Source of the DNA: JAUXEH01 sp965533275
Lineage (GTDB): Bacteria > Acidobacteriota > Aminicenantia > Aminicenantales > Aminicenantaceae
Length of the DNA: 64,000 bases
Reading direction: 5' to 3'
NCBI GenBank assembly: GCA_965533275.1
Contig: CBESWG010000005.1
Span: forward strand, 62,001-126,000
Part shown: positions 41,439-49,554 of the stretch, piece by piece
How positions within the stretch are numbered: the first letter of the stretch is position 1
Layout of the letters: each line of letters opens with the position of its first letter
Made by a program: the position numbers and the translations under genes
The notes under the pieces: generated by a model
Databases searched by the model: none
Told to the model about the DNA's origin: nothing
What the model saw: only the letters and a program-made list of their open reading frames with translations

Positions 41439-42136
41439 GTCCTTTCGATCGTGACGTTGGGGAGAAACTCCCCTGCGATCGCGGCAAACCTGGAAAGATC
41501 CTCACTGCTGCAGGAAGGTTTCTCTGCATACCCCGGATCCAGTGTGCGGCCCGGAGAAAACGGCTGCAGCCGGTATTCTTCCGCGCCCCCCTTGAGCATC
41601 GCGGCGATCGCCCTGATATCCTCGCCGGACAGCAGGCCGGGCACGACCGTGGTCCGGAATACATGGCGGCATCCGGATTCCCGAAGAACGGCGATGCTCT
41701 CCTTGATGGCGTCCGTTTCCACAGGCACGCCCGTAGCCTGGGCATACTTCTCGAGGGGGGCCTTCACGTCCATGGCCACGAAATCTACCAACGCTCCAGC
41801 GATCATTTCCCGCAGCCGTCCGGGATAGCACCCGTTTGTGTCGAGTTTAACCAGAAATCCCATTTCCTTAATGGCGGAGAGAAGATCGCCCACGTCCCCG
41901 TGCATGAGGGGTTCTCCCCCCGTGACACAGACGGCCTCGAGGAAACCTCGGCGCACGTCCAGGAACTCAAGGAACTCCTCCCGGGGTATGGTGCTGAGAG
42001 AGGCCGGTTTCAGGACCAGATCGGCATTGTGGCAGTAGGGGCAACGAAGGTTACACCCTCCGGTGAAGACCGTTGCCGAGAGGTGTCCGGGAAAATCCCG
42101 GGGGGCGAGCTTCTCTAACCCCTTGATCTCAACCAA
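41435..42136 (-). CDS. nrdG: Anaerobic ribonucleotide reductase activase (radical SAM)
   Basis: The 233-residue radical-SAM protein has the cluster motif CNLRCPYC, the AdoMet-binding CVTGGEPLMHGD and later KLDTNGCYP and DVKAPLEKY. It generates the glycyl radical on NrdD. The chosen start is TTG at 42136, overlapping the thioredoxin-fold gene by 22 bp; the ribosome-binding site is weak. The size and neighbours fit NrdG of the longer, PflA-like type. Confidence 0.9.
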   Translation of the reverse strand: MVEIKGLEKLAPRDFPGHLSATVFTGGCNLRCPYCHNADLVLKPASLSTIPREEFLEFLDVRRGFLEAVCVTGGEPLMHGDVGDLLSAIKEMGFLVKLDTNGCYPGRLREMIAGALVDFVAMDVKAPLEKYAQATGVPVETDAIKESIAVLRESGCRHVFRTTVVPGLLSGEDIRAIAAMLKGGAEEYRLQPFSPGRTLDPGYAEKPSCSSEDLSRFAAIAGEFLPNVTIERT

Positions 42137-42381
42137 TCCGTCAATCCATCCGAATCGTTGACGACAGCGAGGACTTCGTTCTCCTCTTCGATGACCAGTG
42201 TGGGAAGAATGATGCCGCCCTTGTCATCCCGCTTGATCACTCTCAGATAGTCCCGGATCTTGAGCTTCCCCTCCCTGCGCGTGAGATTGTACTCGTCGCC
42301 GCCCAGTTCGGTGGTCTGGAGTTGGGACTTCAGGCCATCACACTTTTGGCAGTTCGGATACGTGAACAGCAGGTACTTCAT
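42115..42381 (-). CDS. Glutaredoxin/thioredoxin-fold protein between nrdD and nrdG
   Basis: ATG 42381 gives 88 residues beginning MKYLLFTYPNCQKCDGLKSQL, a beta strand followed by a redox-type CxxC (Cys-Gln-Lys-Cys) and a helix, as in glutaredoxin or NrdH. A cis-proline-like ILPTLVIEEENE follows. It overlaps nrdD by 44 bp and nrdG by 22 bp, so the three are made together. It may supply electrons to NrdD or help activation; some class III reductases use thioredoxin-type donors. The longer open frame upstream is a shadow of nrdD. Confidence 0.75.
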   Translation of the reverse strand: MKYLLFTYPNCQKCDGLKSQLQTTELGGDEYNLTRREGKLKIRDYLRVIKRDDKGGIILPTLVIEEENEVLAVVNDSDGLTDWLRSRG

Positions 42382-44464
42382 GGTCTTCTCCGTTGGTAGT
42401 GGCCGAATAGGGTGTCCGCTCCACAAATTCCTGTTTTTTCCCATCGTTCCAGGTGGATACAGGTCGGAGATAACCCACGATCCGGGAGTACACCTCGGTC
42501 TTGTCATGGCAGTCCGGGCATTCCGCCACCTCGCCCTGCAGGTACCCATGGCTGCGGCAGATACTGAAGGTGGGAGTGATGCTGAAATAGGGCAGGCGGG
42601 TCTCGGAGACCTTCTGCACCAGTTTCTTGCAGGCTGTGCCGTCGATGGATTCCGGCAGGAACGAGTGGAAGATGGTCCCGCCGGTATACAGGGGCTGCAG
42701 GTCCCCCTGATGCTGGAGCGCCTCGAAGATGTCCCGAGTGGCATCCACGTTGAGCTGGGACGAGTTGGTGAGGTAGGGGAACTGGTCCGTGCCGGCCGTG
42801 AGGATGCAGGGAAATCGCTCCTTATCCATCCGGGCGAGCCGGTAGGAGGTGGATTCCGCGGGAGAGGCCTCCAGGTTGTAGAGGTAGCCCGTCTCCTCCT
42901 GGAACTCCTTCATGGTGGAGCGCATGAAATTGAGGACGTCGAGGGCGAATTCCTTGCCCTCCGGCGTGTTGAGGCCCGCGTTGAGGAAGTTCAGGCAGCA
43001 TTCGTGCATCCCGACCAGCCCGATGGTGGAGAAGTGGTTTTCGAAGTGCCCCAGATATACGGAGGTGTAGGGCATGAGACCCCTCTCCAGCATGTTGTTC
43101 ACGACCTCACGCTTGGTCTCGAGGGATTCCTTGGCCAATGTCATGATGTGCTTCAGCGAGTTGAAGAATTCGTCCCGGGTCTGGGCCGTGTAGCCGATGC
43201 GGTTGAGGTTGAGTGTCACCACTCCGATGGATCCGGTGGAATCGCCGGGACCCCAGATGCTGCCCGGCCGCTGCATGAGCTCTCTCTGATCGAGGTTCAG
43301 GCGGCAGCACATAGCCCGGATGTCGCCCGGATCCATGTTGGTCCCGATGTAGTTCTGGAAATAGGGAATCCCGTATTTGGCCGTCACCTCGAACAGGAGA
43401 TCGGCGTTGGGGGAATCCCAGTCGAAATCCCGGGTCAGGTTATAGGTGGGGATCGGAAAGGTGAAGACCCGGCCCTTCTGGTCGCCGGCCCGCATCAACT
43501 CCAGGAAGGCGTGGTTGATCATGTCCATCTCGGCCTGATATTCGCCGTAGGTGGAATCCCGCTCCTCGCCGCCAATGACGACCTTCTTATCCTTCATGTC
43601 ATCGGGGACGGTCCAGTCAAAGGTCAGGTTGGAAAAGGGTGTCTGCCATCCCCAGCGCGAAGGAACGTTCAGGCCAAAGATCAGCTTCTGCACGTCCTGT
43701 TTAACGGATTTATAGTCCAGCCCGTCCGAACGCACAAAGGGAGCCAGCAGCGTGTCTACACTCGAAAAGGCCTGGGCGCCGGCAAACTCTGCCTGCATGG
43801 TTCCGATGAAGTTGACCATATGCAGGGTCGCCGTCTCCAGGTGTTTCGCTGGATAGGAATGGGTCTGGTTTGGGACATGCCCAAAGCCTTTGCGCAGCAG
43901 GTTCTCCAGAGACCATCCGGCGCAGTACCCGACAATGGGATAGGACAGGTCGTGGATGTGCATATCGCCATCCATATGGGCATTCTTCACATCCTCGGTA
44001 TAGATGTGGTTCAGCGCGTAGTTCGCGAGGACCTGGCCGGCGATCCGGGCGTTGAGGCCGGAAAAGCTCTGGACACCCTCATTGCTGTTCTCGCGGATGC
44101 GCCAGTCCACATCGTTGATGTAATCCTTGATCAGCCTCTCCAGGTTAACCCCGACCTTCTTCGCCTCTCGGATGCCCTGGTGCCGCTCTCGATACAGGAT
44201 ATAGGACTTGGCGACATCGTGGTATCCCTGCTTCATGAGCACCATTTCCACGATGTCCTGGATCTGTTCCACCGAGGGGATGGTGTAGCCCCCGAATTTC
44301 TCCTCCAGGACATACTTCACGATATCCGACACGCTCTGGGCCGCGCGCAGATCCTCGATGCCCTTGGATTCCATGGCCTTGCAGATAGCGGTTGTGATCT
44401 TGTCCTGGACAAAATCGTTGACTTCTCCGTCCCTCTTCTTGATCCTTGCAAGAGTTCCTGACAT
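42338..44464 (-). CDS. nrdD: Anaerobic (class III) ribonucleoside-triphosphate reductase
   Basis: The 708-residue enzyme reduces ribonucleotides without oxygen. An ATP-cone occupies about residues 1-95, then the glycyl-radical barrel with MDGDMHIHDLSYP, VNFIGTMQAEFAGAQAFSS and SITPTFSICRSHGYL. A zinc site is formed by CRSHG and CPDC-type cysteines. The radical glycine is Gly664 in SRIVGYLRP. The tail after this motif is about 40 residues, longer than usual and overlapping the next gene. It is the first gene of nrdD-thioredoxin-fold-nrdG-dut. Two candidate NrdR boxes lie 113-160 bp upstream. Confidence 0.96.
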   Translation of the reverse strand: MSGTLARIKKRDGEVNDFVQDKITTAICKAMESKGIEDLRAAQSVSDIVKYVLEEKFGGYTIPSVEQIQDIVEMVLMKQGYHDVAKSYILYRERHQGIREAKKVGVNLERLIKDYINDVDWRIRENSNEGVQSFSGLNARIAGQVLANYALNHIYTEDVKNAHMDGDMHIHDLSYPIVGYCAGWSLENLLRKGFGHVPNQTHSYPAKHLETATLHMVNFIGTMQAEFAGAQAFSSVDTLLAPFVRSDGLDYKSVKQDVQKLIFGLNVPSRWGWQTPFSNLTFDWTVPDDMKDKKVVIGGEERDSTYGEYQAEMDMINHAFLELMRAGDQKGRVFTFPIPTYNLTRDFDWDSPNADLLFEVTAKYGIPYFQNYIGTNMDPGDIRAMCCRLNLDQRELMQRPGSIWGPGDSTGSIGVVTLNLNRIGYTAQTRDEFFNSLKHIMTLAKESLETKREVVNNMLERGLMPYTSVYLGHFENHFSTIGLVGMHECCLNFLNAGLNTPEGKEFALDVLNFMRSTMKEFQEETGYLYNLEASPAESTSYRLARMDKERFPCILTAGTDQFPYLTNSSQLNVDATRDIFEALQHQGDLQPLYTGGTIFHSFLPESIDGTACKKLVQKVSETRLPYFSITPTFSICRSHGYLQGEVAECPDCHDKTEVYSRIVGYLRPVSTWNDGKKQEFVERTPYSATTNGEDHEVPAVHVSELPKV

Positions 44465-44576
44465 ACGACAGCTCCTTTTTCCAAAATACGACGCTATCCA
44501 CAGTTTGGCAGATCCGGCTTAGGCCCCTTCTCCCCCTCAACATCATCCTCCCATAGGGAGAGATTTCGTGGACCCT

Positions 44577-44624
44577 CACCAATATGTTGTATGTGTGCGC
44601 TCAGAACGGTACAAAATATTGTAC
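44577..44624 (-). promoter_or_regulatory. Candidate tandem NrdR boxes before nrdD
   Basis: GTACAAAATATTGTAC (44609-44624) has perfect 6-bp arms and matches the core of the NrdR consensus (ACACwAtATATwGTGT). CACCAATATGTTGTAT (44577-44592) is a weaker match, exactly 32 bp away, the spacing usual for paired NrdR boxes. They would repress nrdD when dATP is high. A Fur-type protein is an alternative, since TTGTAC also occurs at the fur operator. Confidence 0.45.
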
Positions 44625-44765
44625 TCGCGACCCAAACTCTATTCTTGCCAGCAAGAGATGTCAAGCATTTTTTGGAGAATCCCCAAAAAAAATTTCTGCC
44701 GGCCTCCAAGAAGGCAAATCGCCATGATCGCAGCCCAATATTTCACGTCTTCCGGGCCGAATATA

Positions 44766-44774
44766 TGTTAGAAT
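44766..44774 (+). promoter_or_regulatory. Extended -10 promoter next to the YjbQ start codon
   Basis: TGTTAGAAT (44766-44774) is an extended -10 element ten bases before ATG 44784; transcription would start about three bases before the start codon, so the mRNA is probably close to leaderless. Confidence 0.42.
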
Positions 44775-44783
44775 AGCGAGGCC

Positions 44784-45197
44784 ATGGGACACTCTGAGGA
44801 CACCTACCAGACCATCTCAGTCCAGACACAAACCCGGGAAGAGCTGAAGGATATCACAGCCGAAGTGGAACGGGCCGTCCATCGCTCCGGAATCCATACG
44901 GGAATGTGTATGGTCTTCGTCCCGCACACCACCGCCGGCATCACCATCAACGAGAACGCGGATCCTTCTGTAAGGGACGACATGCTCATGGCCTTGAGGA
45001 CCGTTGTGCCCGATTCCCTGCCCTACACGCATGCGGAAGGCAATTCCCCCGCTCACGTCAAGGCCAGCCTCATGGGATCTTCGGTCCAGATCCTGATCGA
45101 GGGGAACCGGCCGGTCCTGGGAACGTGGCAGGGGGTCTATTTCTGTGAATTCGATGGGCCTCGCACCCGTCGTGTGCACGTGTCCTGCCGATCTTGA
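44784..45197 (+). CDS. YjbQ family protein (UPF0047)
   Basis: The 137-residue protein shows the YjbQ pattern: HTTAGITINENADPSVRDD, HAEGNSPAHVKASLMGSS and GTWQGVYFCEFDGPRTRRV, with conserved His/Glu residues that bind metal. YjbQ of E. coli has weak thiamine-phosphate synthase activity; the main role is unsettled. It stands alone on the plus strand. Confidence 0.9.
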   Translation: MGHSEDTYQTISVQTQTREELKDITAEVERAVHRSGIHTGMCMVFVPHTTAGITINENADPSVRDDMLMALRTVVPDSLPYTHAEGNSPAHVKASLMGSSVQILIEGNRPVLGTWQGVYFCEFDGPRTRRVHVSCRS

Positions 45198-45240
45198 GAG
45201 AATATCCAGAGATCCCGGTTCCTCCCCAGGCCGGGCCCCG

Positions 45241-45849
45241 TCACGGATCGAGGCCCAGGTGCTTGAGCGCGGAAGGGAGGTCTGTCCCCTCCAGAAAATG
45301 AATGGTCTCCATGCCCATCTGCCGGGCTGCTTCGATGTTTTCGCTGCGGTCATCGATGAAGACACATTCATCGGGGGGAACGCCGGCCTTGTCCAGGGCC
45401 AGCCCGTAGATGCGGGGATCCGGCTTGATGAAACCCACCTCATAGGACAGGACATAGTCGTCGAAAAACATGACCTCCGGGAAACGGTCTCTGATGAATC
45501 CGAAGCGCTCGGCGTCGGTGTTGGAGAGCATGACCATTCGAGAGAGCCGGCGCCGCAGCCGGCTCAATGTGCTTATGACCGGAGGATTCAGAGCGAATAT
45601 GTCGTTGTAAGCCGCAAAGAAATCTCGATCGCTTATTTCCACTCTCAGGACCTCTAGAGCCTTCTGATAGAACTCCCCGGGTGTCAGCTTTCCGGTGTCG
45701 AAGGCCTGCCCGATCTCCGAATGAACATTGACGAGCTTTGCTATCTCATCCACATCGAGGGGAGAGACCGCGGCCACCTGGCGGTAGAAGATGGCGTTAT
45801 CGAAGAAGATCAGGACCTTGCCCAGGTCCGAAATCAAACACCGGATCAT
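45241..45849 (-). CDS. HAD-superfamily hydrolase
   Basis: From ATG 45849 (gagggag upstream) the 202-residue product has a HAD fold of the class with a helical cap. Motif one reads CLISDLGKVLIFFDN, where the usual DxD is D-L-G, so the second aspartate is missing; motif two is MVMLSNTD; motif three uses Lys in GFIKPDPRIY; motif four is CVFIDDRSENI. Motif one of this type is seen in many YihX-like members but usually as DxGxVL/N; activity is uncertain. The long frame upstream of this ATG is rejected. Confidence 0.82.
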   Translation of the reverse strand: MIRCLISDLGKVLIFFDNAIFYRQVAAVSPLDVDEIAKLVNVHSEIGQAFDTGKLTPGEFYQKALEVLRVEISDRDFFAAYNDIFALNPPVISTLSRLRRRLSRMVMLSNTDAERFGFIRDRFPEVMFFDDYVLSYEVGFIKPDPRIYGLALDKAGVPPDECVFIDDRSENIEAARQMGMETIHFLEGTDLPSALKHLGLDP

Positions 45850-46024
45850 GTCTATCTCCCTCACTCGGTCGATCGCAGGCATTATAGCCCCTCTCCCAGC
45901 CAAGAACAAGGCATGGGATTTTCCACCTCGGCCTATTCGGTCCGGGTGCATAGGGCAGTAGGAGGGTCCCTCGCCCGGAATGAATGGCCCGATTAAAGAG
46001 GCAATCCGGAGCCTGCGGTCTTGA

Positions 46025-46053
46025 TTGACAGGCCACAAACCCTGTGATATAAG
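46025..46053 (+). promoter_or_regulatory. Consensus sigma-70 promoter giving a leaderless MFS mRNA
   Basis: TTGACA (46025-46030) and TATAAG (46048-46053) are exactly 17 bp apart. The expected start site, seven bases past the -10, is 46060, which is the A of the ATG of the MFS gene; no ribosome-binding site fits between. Confidence 0.6.
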
Positions 46054-46059
46054 CCAGGC

Positions 46060-47388
46060 ATGAGCGACATCAGCCCCGACACTCCCCCTGAGGCCGGGGG
46101 GCTCTTTCACCCCCGGAACACCGCCTTCCGATTCACGATCCTGCTCTTTGTCTCGGCCTTGAGCTTCGGCAGCTATTTTGCCTACGACATCATAGGCGCC
46201 ATCGCTCCCACCCTTGTCGAGGAGTTGGGCGCGGGCCGAGGCACTCTCGGCACCTTCTACACCATGTATCATGTGGCCGCCATCCTGTTCGTCCTGCTCG
46301 GCGGCTTCCTCATCGACCGGCTGGGGACGCGCAAGGCAAGCCTCGCGTTCTCGCTTCTGGTGCTCGTGGGGGCGATCGTGGTCTGGCAGGCCCGCTCGAT
46401 CCCGATGGTGTTCCTGGGGCGCTTCATCTTCGGGGCTGGCTCAGAGCCCCTCATCGTCGCCCAGAGCGCCATCCTGGCGCGCTGGTTCAAGGGTAAGGAG
46501 CTGGCCCTGTCGTTCGGCATTGCGCTGACGGTCAGCCGCCTCGGGACCCTCTTCGCCTTCAACACTGGGGAGCTTATATCCAGCCAGTTCGGGAGCTTCC
46601 GGTACGCCCTGTTCGCTGCCGCGCTCTGCTGCGTAGTCTCCATCCTGGCCAATATCGTGTACATATTCATGGACCGCCGGGGTGAGCGCCTGCTCGGGCT
46701 CAAGGACAGCGAGACGGAGGACAAGATCGTCTTCAGTGTCATCAAGAAGTTCAAGCCCACGTTCTGGATCGTCACCATGCTGTGCATGACCTTCTATTCC
46801 GCGATCTTCCCCTTCACGGCGCTGTCCACCGACTTTTTCGTGGACAAATGGGGGATCGCCAGATTTGCCGAGACCAGCGGCGGATTCCTGCACCAGGTGT
46901 TCAACAGCTTCCTGCACATGTTCAGCACGGCCGGCGGGATCACCGGCATCATCATCTTCGCCTCCATGATCTTTGCCCCCTTCGCGGGGCGGCTGGTCGA
47001 TAAGGTCGGCCGGAGGGCCAGCCTGATGATCCTGGGCTCGCTGATCCTGATCCCGAGCCATGCCCTGATGGGGCTGACCCATCTCAATCCCATATTTCCA
47101 ATGATCGCCCTGGGGGTGGCCTTCGTGCTGGTCCCGGCTGCGATGTGGCCCGCGATCCCCCTGATCGTCCCCAAGGAGCGCGTGGGCACGGCCTTCGGCC
47201 TTATGACGGCGGTCCAGAATGTCGGCCTGGCGCTCTTCCCGCTGCTCAATGGTTTGCTGCGTGACATCACCAAGACCTATACGGCCAGCATGCTGATGTT
47301 CGCCGGGCTGGGCGTGGTAGGGCTGATCTTCGCGCTGCTCCTCAAGCGCACCGATGCCAGGGGCGACGGGATCCTGGAAAAACCCTAG
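46060..47388 (+). CDS. Major facilitator superfamily transporter
   Basis: The 442-residue carrier has 12 membrane helices in two halves with a central cytoplasmic loop (about residues 205-230). The loop-2 motif after helix two reads GGFLIDRLGTRKA, and its repeat in the second half reads AGRLVDKVGRRA. It resembles nitrate/oxalate-type or organic-anion MFS carriers, but substrate cannot be assigned. The start codon probably coincides with the transcription start. The zinc-ribbon and amidase genes follow on the same strand (5 bp and then an ATGA overlap), suggesting one unit. Confidence 0.87.
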   Translation: MSDISPDTPPEAGGLFHPRNTAFRFTILLFVSALSFGSYFAYDIIGAIAPTLVEELGAGRGTLGTFYTMYHVAAILFVLLGGFLIDRLGTRKASLAFSLLVLVGAIVVWQARSIPMVFLGRFIFGAGSEPLIVAQSAILARWFKGKELALSFGIALTVSRLGTLFAFNTGELISSQFGSFRYALFAAALCCVVSILANIVYIFMDRRGERLLGLKDSETEDKIVFSVIKKFKPTFWIVTMLCMTFYSAIFPFTALSTDFFVDKWGIARFAETSGGFLHQVFNSFLHMFSTAGGITGIIIFASMIFAPFAGRLVDKVGRRASLMILGSLILIPSHALMGLTHLNPIFPMIALGVAFVLVPAAMWPAIPLIVPKERVGTAFGLMTAVQNVGLALFPLLNGLLRDITKTYTASMLMFAGLGVVGLIFALLLKRTDARGDGILEKP

Positions 47389-47393
47389 AAAGC

Positions 47394-47762
47394 GTGAACA
47401 CTTGCCCGCACTGCAGCACCCCCCTTCCCGGGGATTCATCCCGTTGCCCGGAGTGCGGAGCAGAGTACTGGAATCCGGGCCAGGCTCAGGCCCCTCCCGC
47501 TTTGGACGATCAAAATGAAGACCATGAGGGCTGCGCATCGCTGCTGATGGTCCCCGTCCTGGTCTCGCTGGGTGTCACCGCCTTCCTGATCTTCACCGGC
47601 TTCGTCCTGAACGCCCTGGCCCATTTCGAGAGCCAGCAGTTCAAACTCCTCTGGCTTGGGGGCTCCCTGGTTGTCGGGGCTCTGGTATACCGGGTGTTCC
47701 AGAGGCTCAAACAACAGAAAAATCAACGAAAATATGATCAAAATGGAGGGATGGGCTCATGA
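47394..47762 (+). CDS. Small zinc-ribbon membrane protein
   Basis: GTG 47394 gives 122 residues. The N-terminus is a zinc ribbon (CPHCSTPLPGDSSRCPEC) and two membrane helices follow (LLMVPVLVSLGVTAFLIFTGFV and LLWLGGSLVVGALVYRVF, each about 20 residues). Similar zinc-ribbon membrane proteins are common and have no defined role. It lies 5 bp after the MFS gene and overlaps the amidase start as ATGA. Confidence 0.7.
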   Translation: MNTCPHCSTPLPGDSSRCPECGAEYWNPGQAQAPPALDDQNEDHEGCASLLMVPVLVSLGVTAFLIFTGFVLNALAHFESQQFKLLWLGGSLVVGALVYRVFQRLKQQKNQRKYDQNGGMGS

Positions 47763-49462
47763 AAAAGCTCTGCATCGTTCTGCTTGTTCTCGTTGTCCTG
47801 CTGAGTGCCGGGATGGGTTTCATGTATATAAAATGGAAAAAGGGACTCACTACCTGGGACATCTCTGCCGCGGAGAAGATCGCCGGGCTCGATTTTGATC
47901 GAGCCGAACGCAAACAGATGCTCGGGGGACTGGAGCGCAACCTCTCAAGCTATCAGGAACTGCGCAAACTCGAGCTGCCCAACAGCCTTCCCCCGGCCCT
48001 GCTCTTCCTCCCCCTCGTACCCCAGGAGGCTGCATCTTTTGTACGGCAGAGGATCGAGCTCCCCGAAGATCCGGGCCTTACCGTCCCGCAAGACCTGAAC
48101 GAGCTGGCCTTCTACTCGGTCTCTGCGCTGGCCCGCCTCATCCAGGGGCGCCGGATCACATCCATGCAGCTGACGCAGCTCTATCTCGATCGTCTGAAGA
48201 AGTACGGGAAGGAGCTCGAATGCATCGTCACGCTCACAGAAGACCTGGCCATCACACAGGCCAGGCGGGCCGACGCGGAGATCGCTGCCGGCCGCTACCG
48301 CGGCCCCCTCCACGGCATCCCCTGGGGAGCCAAGGACCTACTCGCTACCAAAGGGATCAAGACCACATGGGGAGCCATGCCCTTCAAGGACCAGGTCCCT
48401 GATGAGGATGCAACGGTCGTCACCCGCCTGGAAGAAGCGGGGGCCGTACTGGTGGCCAAGCTTACCTTGGGCGCGCTGGCCATGGGCGATGTATGGTTTG
48501 GAGGCAAGACCCGGAATCCCTGGAACCTGGAACAGGGTTCCAGCGGCTCCTCCGCCGGTTCGGCCGCGGCCACGGCGGCGGGGCTGGTGGGATTCGCCAT
48601 CGGCACAGAAACCCTGGGCTCCATCGTATCGCCTTCGACTCGATGCGGAGTAACGGGACTGCGGCCTACCCCCGGACGCGTGAGCCGGCATGGGGCCATG
48701 GCTCTGAGCTGGAGCATGGACAAGATCGGTCCCCTCTGCCGGAGCGCAGAGGATTGTGCCCTGGTCTTCAACGCCATCTATGGGCCGGACGGAAAAGACC
48801 GGACACTCCTCGATTTTTCTTTCCCCTGGGAGCCTTCGCTCGACATTCGGTCCCTGCGCATCGGCTACCTCAAGGAGGCCTTCGAATCCAAATACCGCAA
48901 CAAGGAAAACGACCAGGCGGTGCTGGCCGCTTTCGAAAAACTCGGTGTGGAGCTGATCCCGATCCAGCTTCCCGATCTGCCGGTCAGGGCGATGGGTTTC
49001 ATCCTGTCGGCCGAGGCGGCTGCCGCCTTCGATGAGCTCACGCGATCGAACCGGGACGACCTCCTCGTCCGGCAGGGGCGCGGCGCCTGGCCCGACAGCT
49101 TCCGGCGGTCGCGCATGGTGCCGGCGGTGGAGTACATCCAGGCCAACAGGCTGCGTACTCTTCTCATGGAGCGCATGGAGGAACTCATGCAGGACATCGA
49201 CGTCTACCTCGTGCCCACCGCCGCCCGCACCAGCAATCTGACTCTTACGAACCTCACGGGGCATCCCACTTTGGTCCTCCCGCAGGGATTCGATCCCAAA
49301 GGCAGCCCGACCAGCATCCAGTTCGTCGGGAAACTCATGGGCGAGGCCGCCGTACTGCGTGTGGCCCAGGCATTCCAGGAAGCGACCGATTTCCACCTCC
49401 GGCACCCGGACCTGGATGCCAACATCGCGGCATACAAGGCAAAGCAGCAGGAAAAGGACTGA
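47759..49462 (+). CDS. Membrane-anchored amidase-signature hydrolase
   Basis: The 567-residue protein has an N-terminal membrane anchor (CIVLLVLVVLLSAGMGFMY) and about 90 residues of linker, then the amidase signature domain. The Ser-cisSer-Lys triad is Lys192 in GIPWGAKDLLATKG, a Ser near 264 in GSSGSSAGSA and Ser288 in TETLGSIVSPS. It hydrolyses amide bonds, probably outside the cytoplasm given the anchor. Position after an MFS carrier suggests uptake of the product. Confidence 0.88.
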   Translation: MKKLCIVLLVLVVLLSAGMGFMYIKWKKGLTTWDISAAEKIAGLDFDRAERKQMLGGLERNLSSYQELRKLELPNSLPPALLFLPLVPQEAASFVRQRIELPEDPGLTVPQDLNELAFYSVSALARLIQGRRITSMQLTQLYLDRLKKYGKELECIVTLTEDLAITQARRADAEIAAGRYRGPLHGIPWGAKDLLATKGIKTTWGAMPFKDQVPDEDATVVTRLEEAGAVLVAKLTLGALAMGDVWFGGKTRNPWNLEQGSSGSSAGSAAATAAGLVGFAIGTETLGSIVSPSTRCGVTGLRPTPGRVSRHGAMALSWSMDKIGPLCRSAEDCALVFNAIYGPDGKDRTLLDFSFPWEPSLDIRSLRIGYLKEAFESKYRNKENDQAVLAAFEKLGVELIPIQLPDLPVRAMGFILSAEAAAAFDELTRSNRDDLLVRQGRGAWPDSFRRSRMVPAVEYIQANRLRTLLMERMEELMQDIDVYLVPTAARTSNLTLTNLTGHPTLVLPQGFDPKGSPTSIQFVGKLMGEAAVLRVAQAFQEATDFHLRHPDLDANIAAYKAKQQEKD

Positions 49463-49480
49463 TCAAGGGGGGACCTGCGG

Positions 49481-49511
49481 AAAAAAAAAGAGGTCCTGAG
49501 AACAGGCCCTC
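49481..49511 (-). terminator. Intrinsic terminator for the lipoprotein gene
   Basis: On the minus strand a hairpin with 9-bp arms (one mismatch; GAGGGCCTG and CAGGACCTC, loop TTCT) is followed by nine T, 44 bases past the stop of the minus-strand gene ending at 49555. Confidence 0.75.
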
Positions 49512-49554
49512 AAAACATGTATGAATTCTGCCTATAAAAAAATAGGACTCCGGA

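Larger units (their letters stand above)
44465..44783. other. Divergent intergenic region between nrdD and yjbQ
   Basis: This 319-bp stretch has no convincing gene; the short frames in it overlap and lack ribosome sites. It holds the tandem palindromes described separately, an A/T-rich hairpin with arms TTTTTTGG (44668-44675) and CCAAAAAA (44683-44690), and the near-leaderless promoter of the YjbQ gene at its right end. Confidence 0.6.

Noticed and set aside
42260..44461. Plus-strand open frame of 733 codons
   Set aside because: Antisense shadow of nrdD, which shows all family motifs.
45850..46272. N-terminal extension of the HAD frame
   Set aside because: The extension overlaps the promoter and start of the MFS gene and is not HAD-like; ATG 45849 has a ribosome site.
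48338..49405. Minus-strand open frame of 355 codons
   Set aside because: Antisense to the amidase gene, which carries the full catalytic triad.
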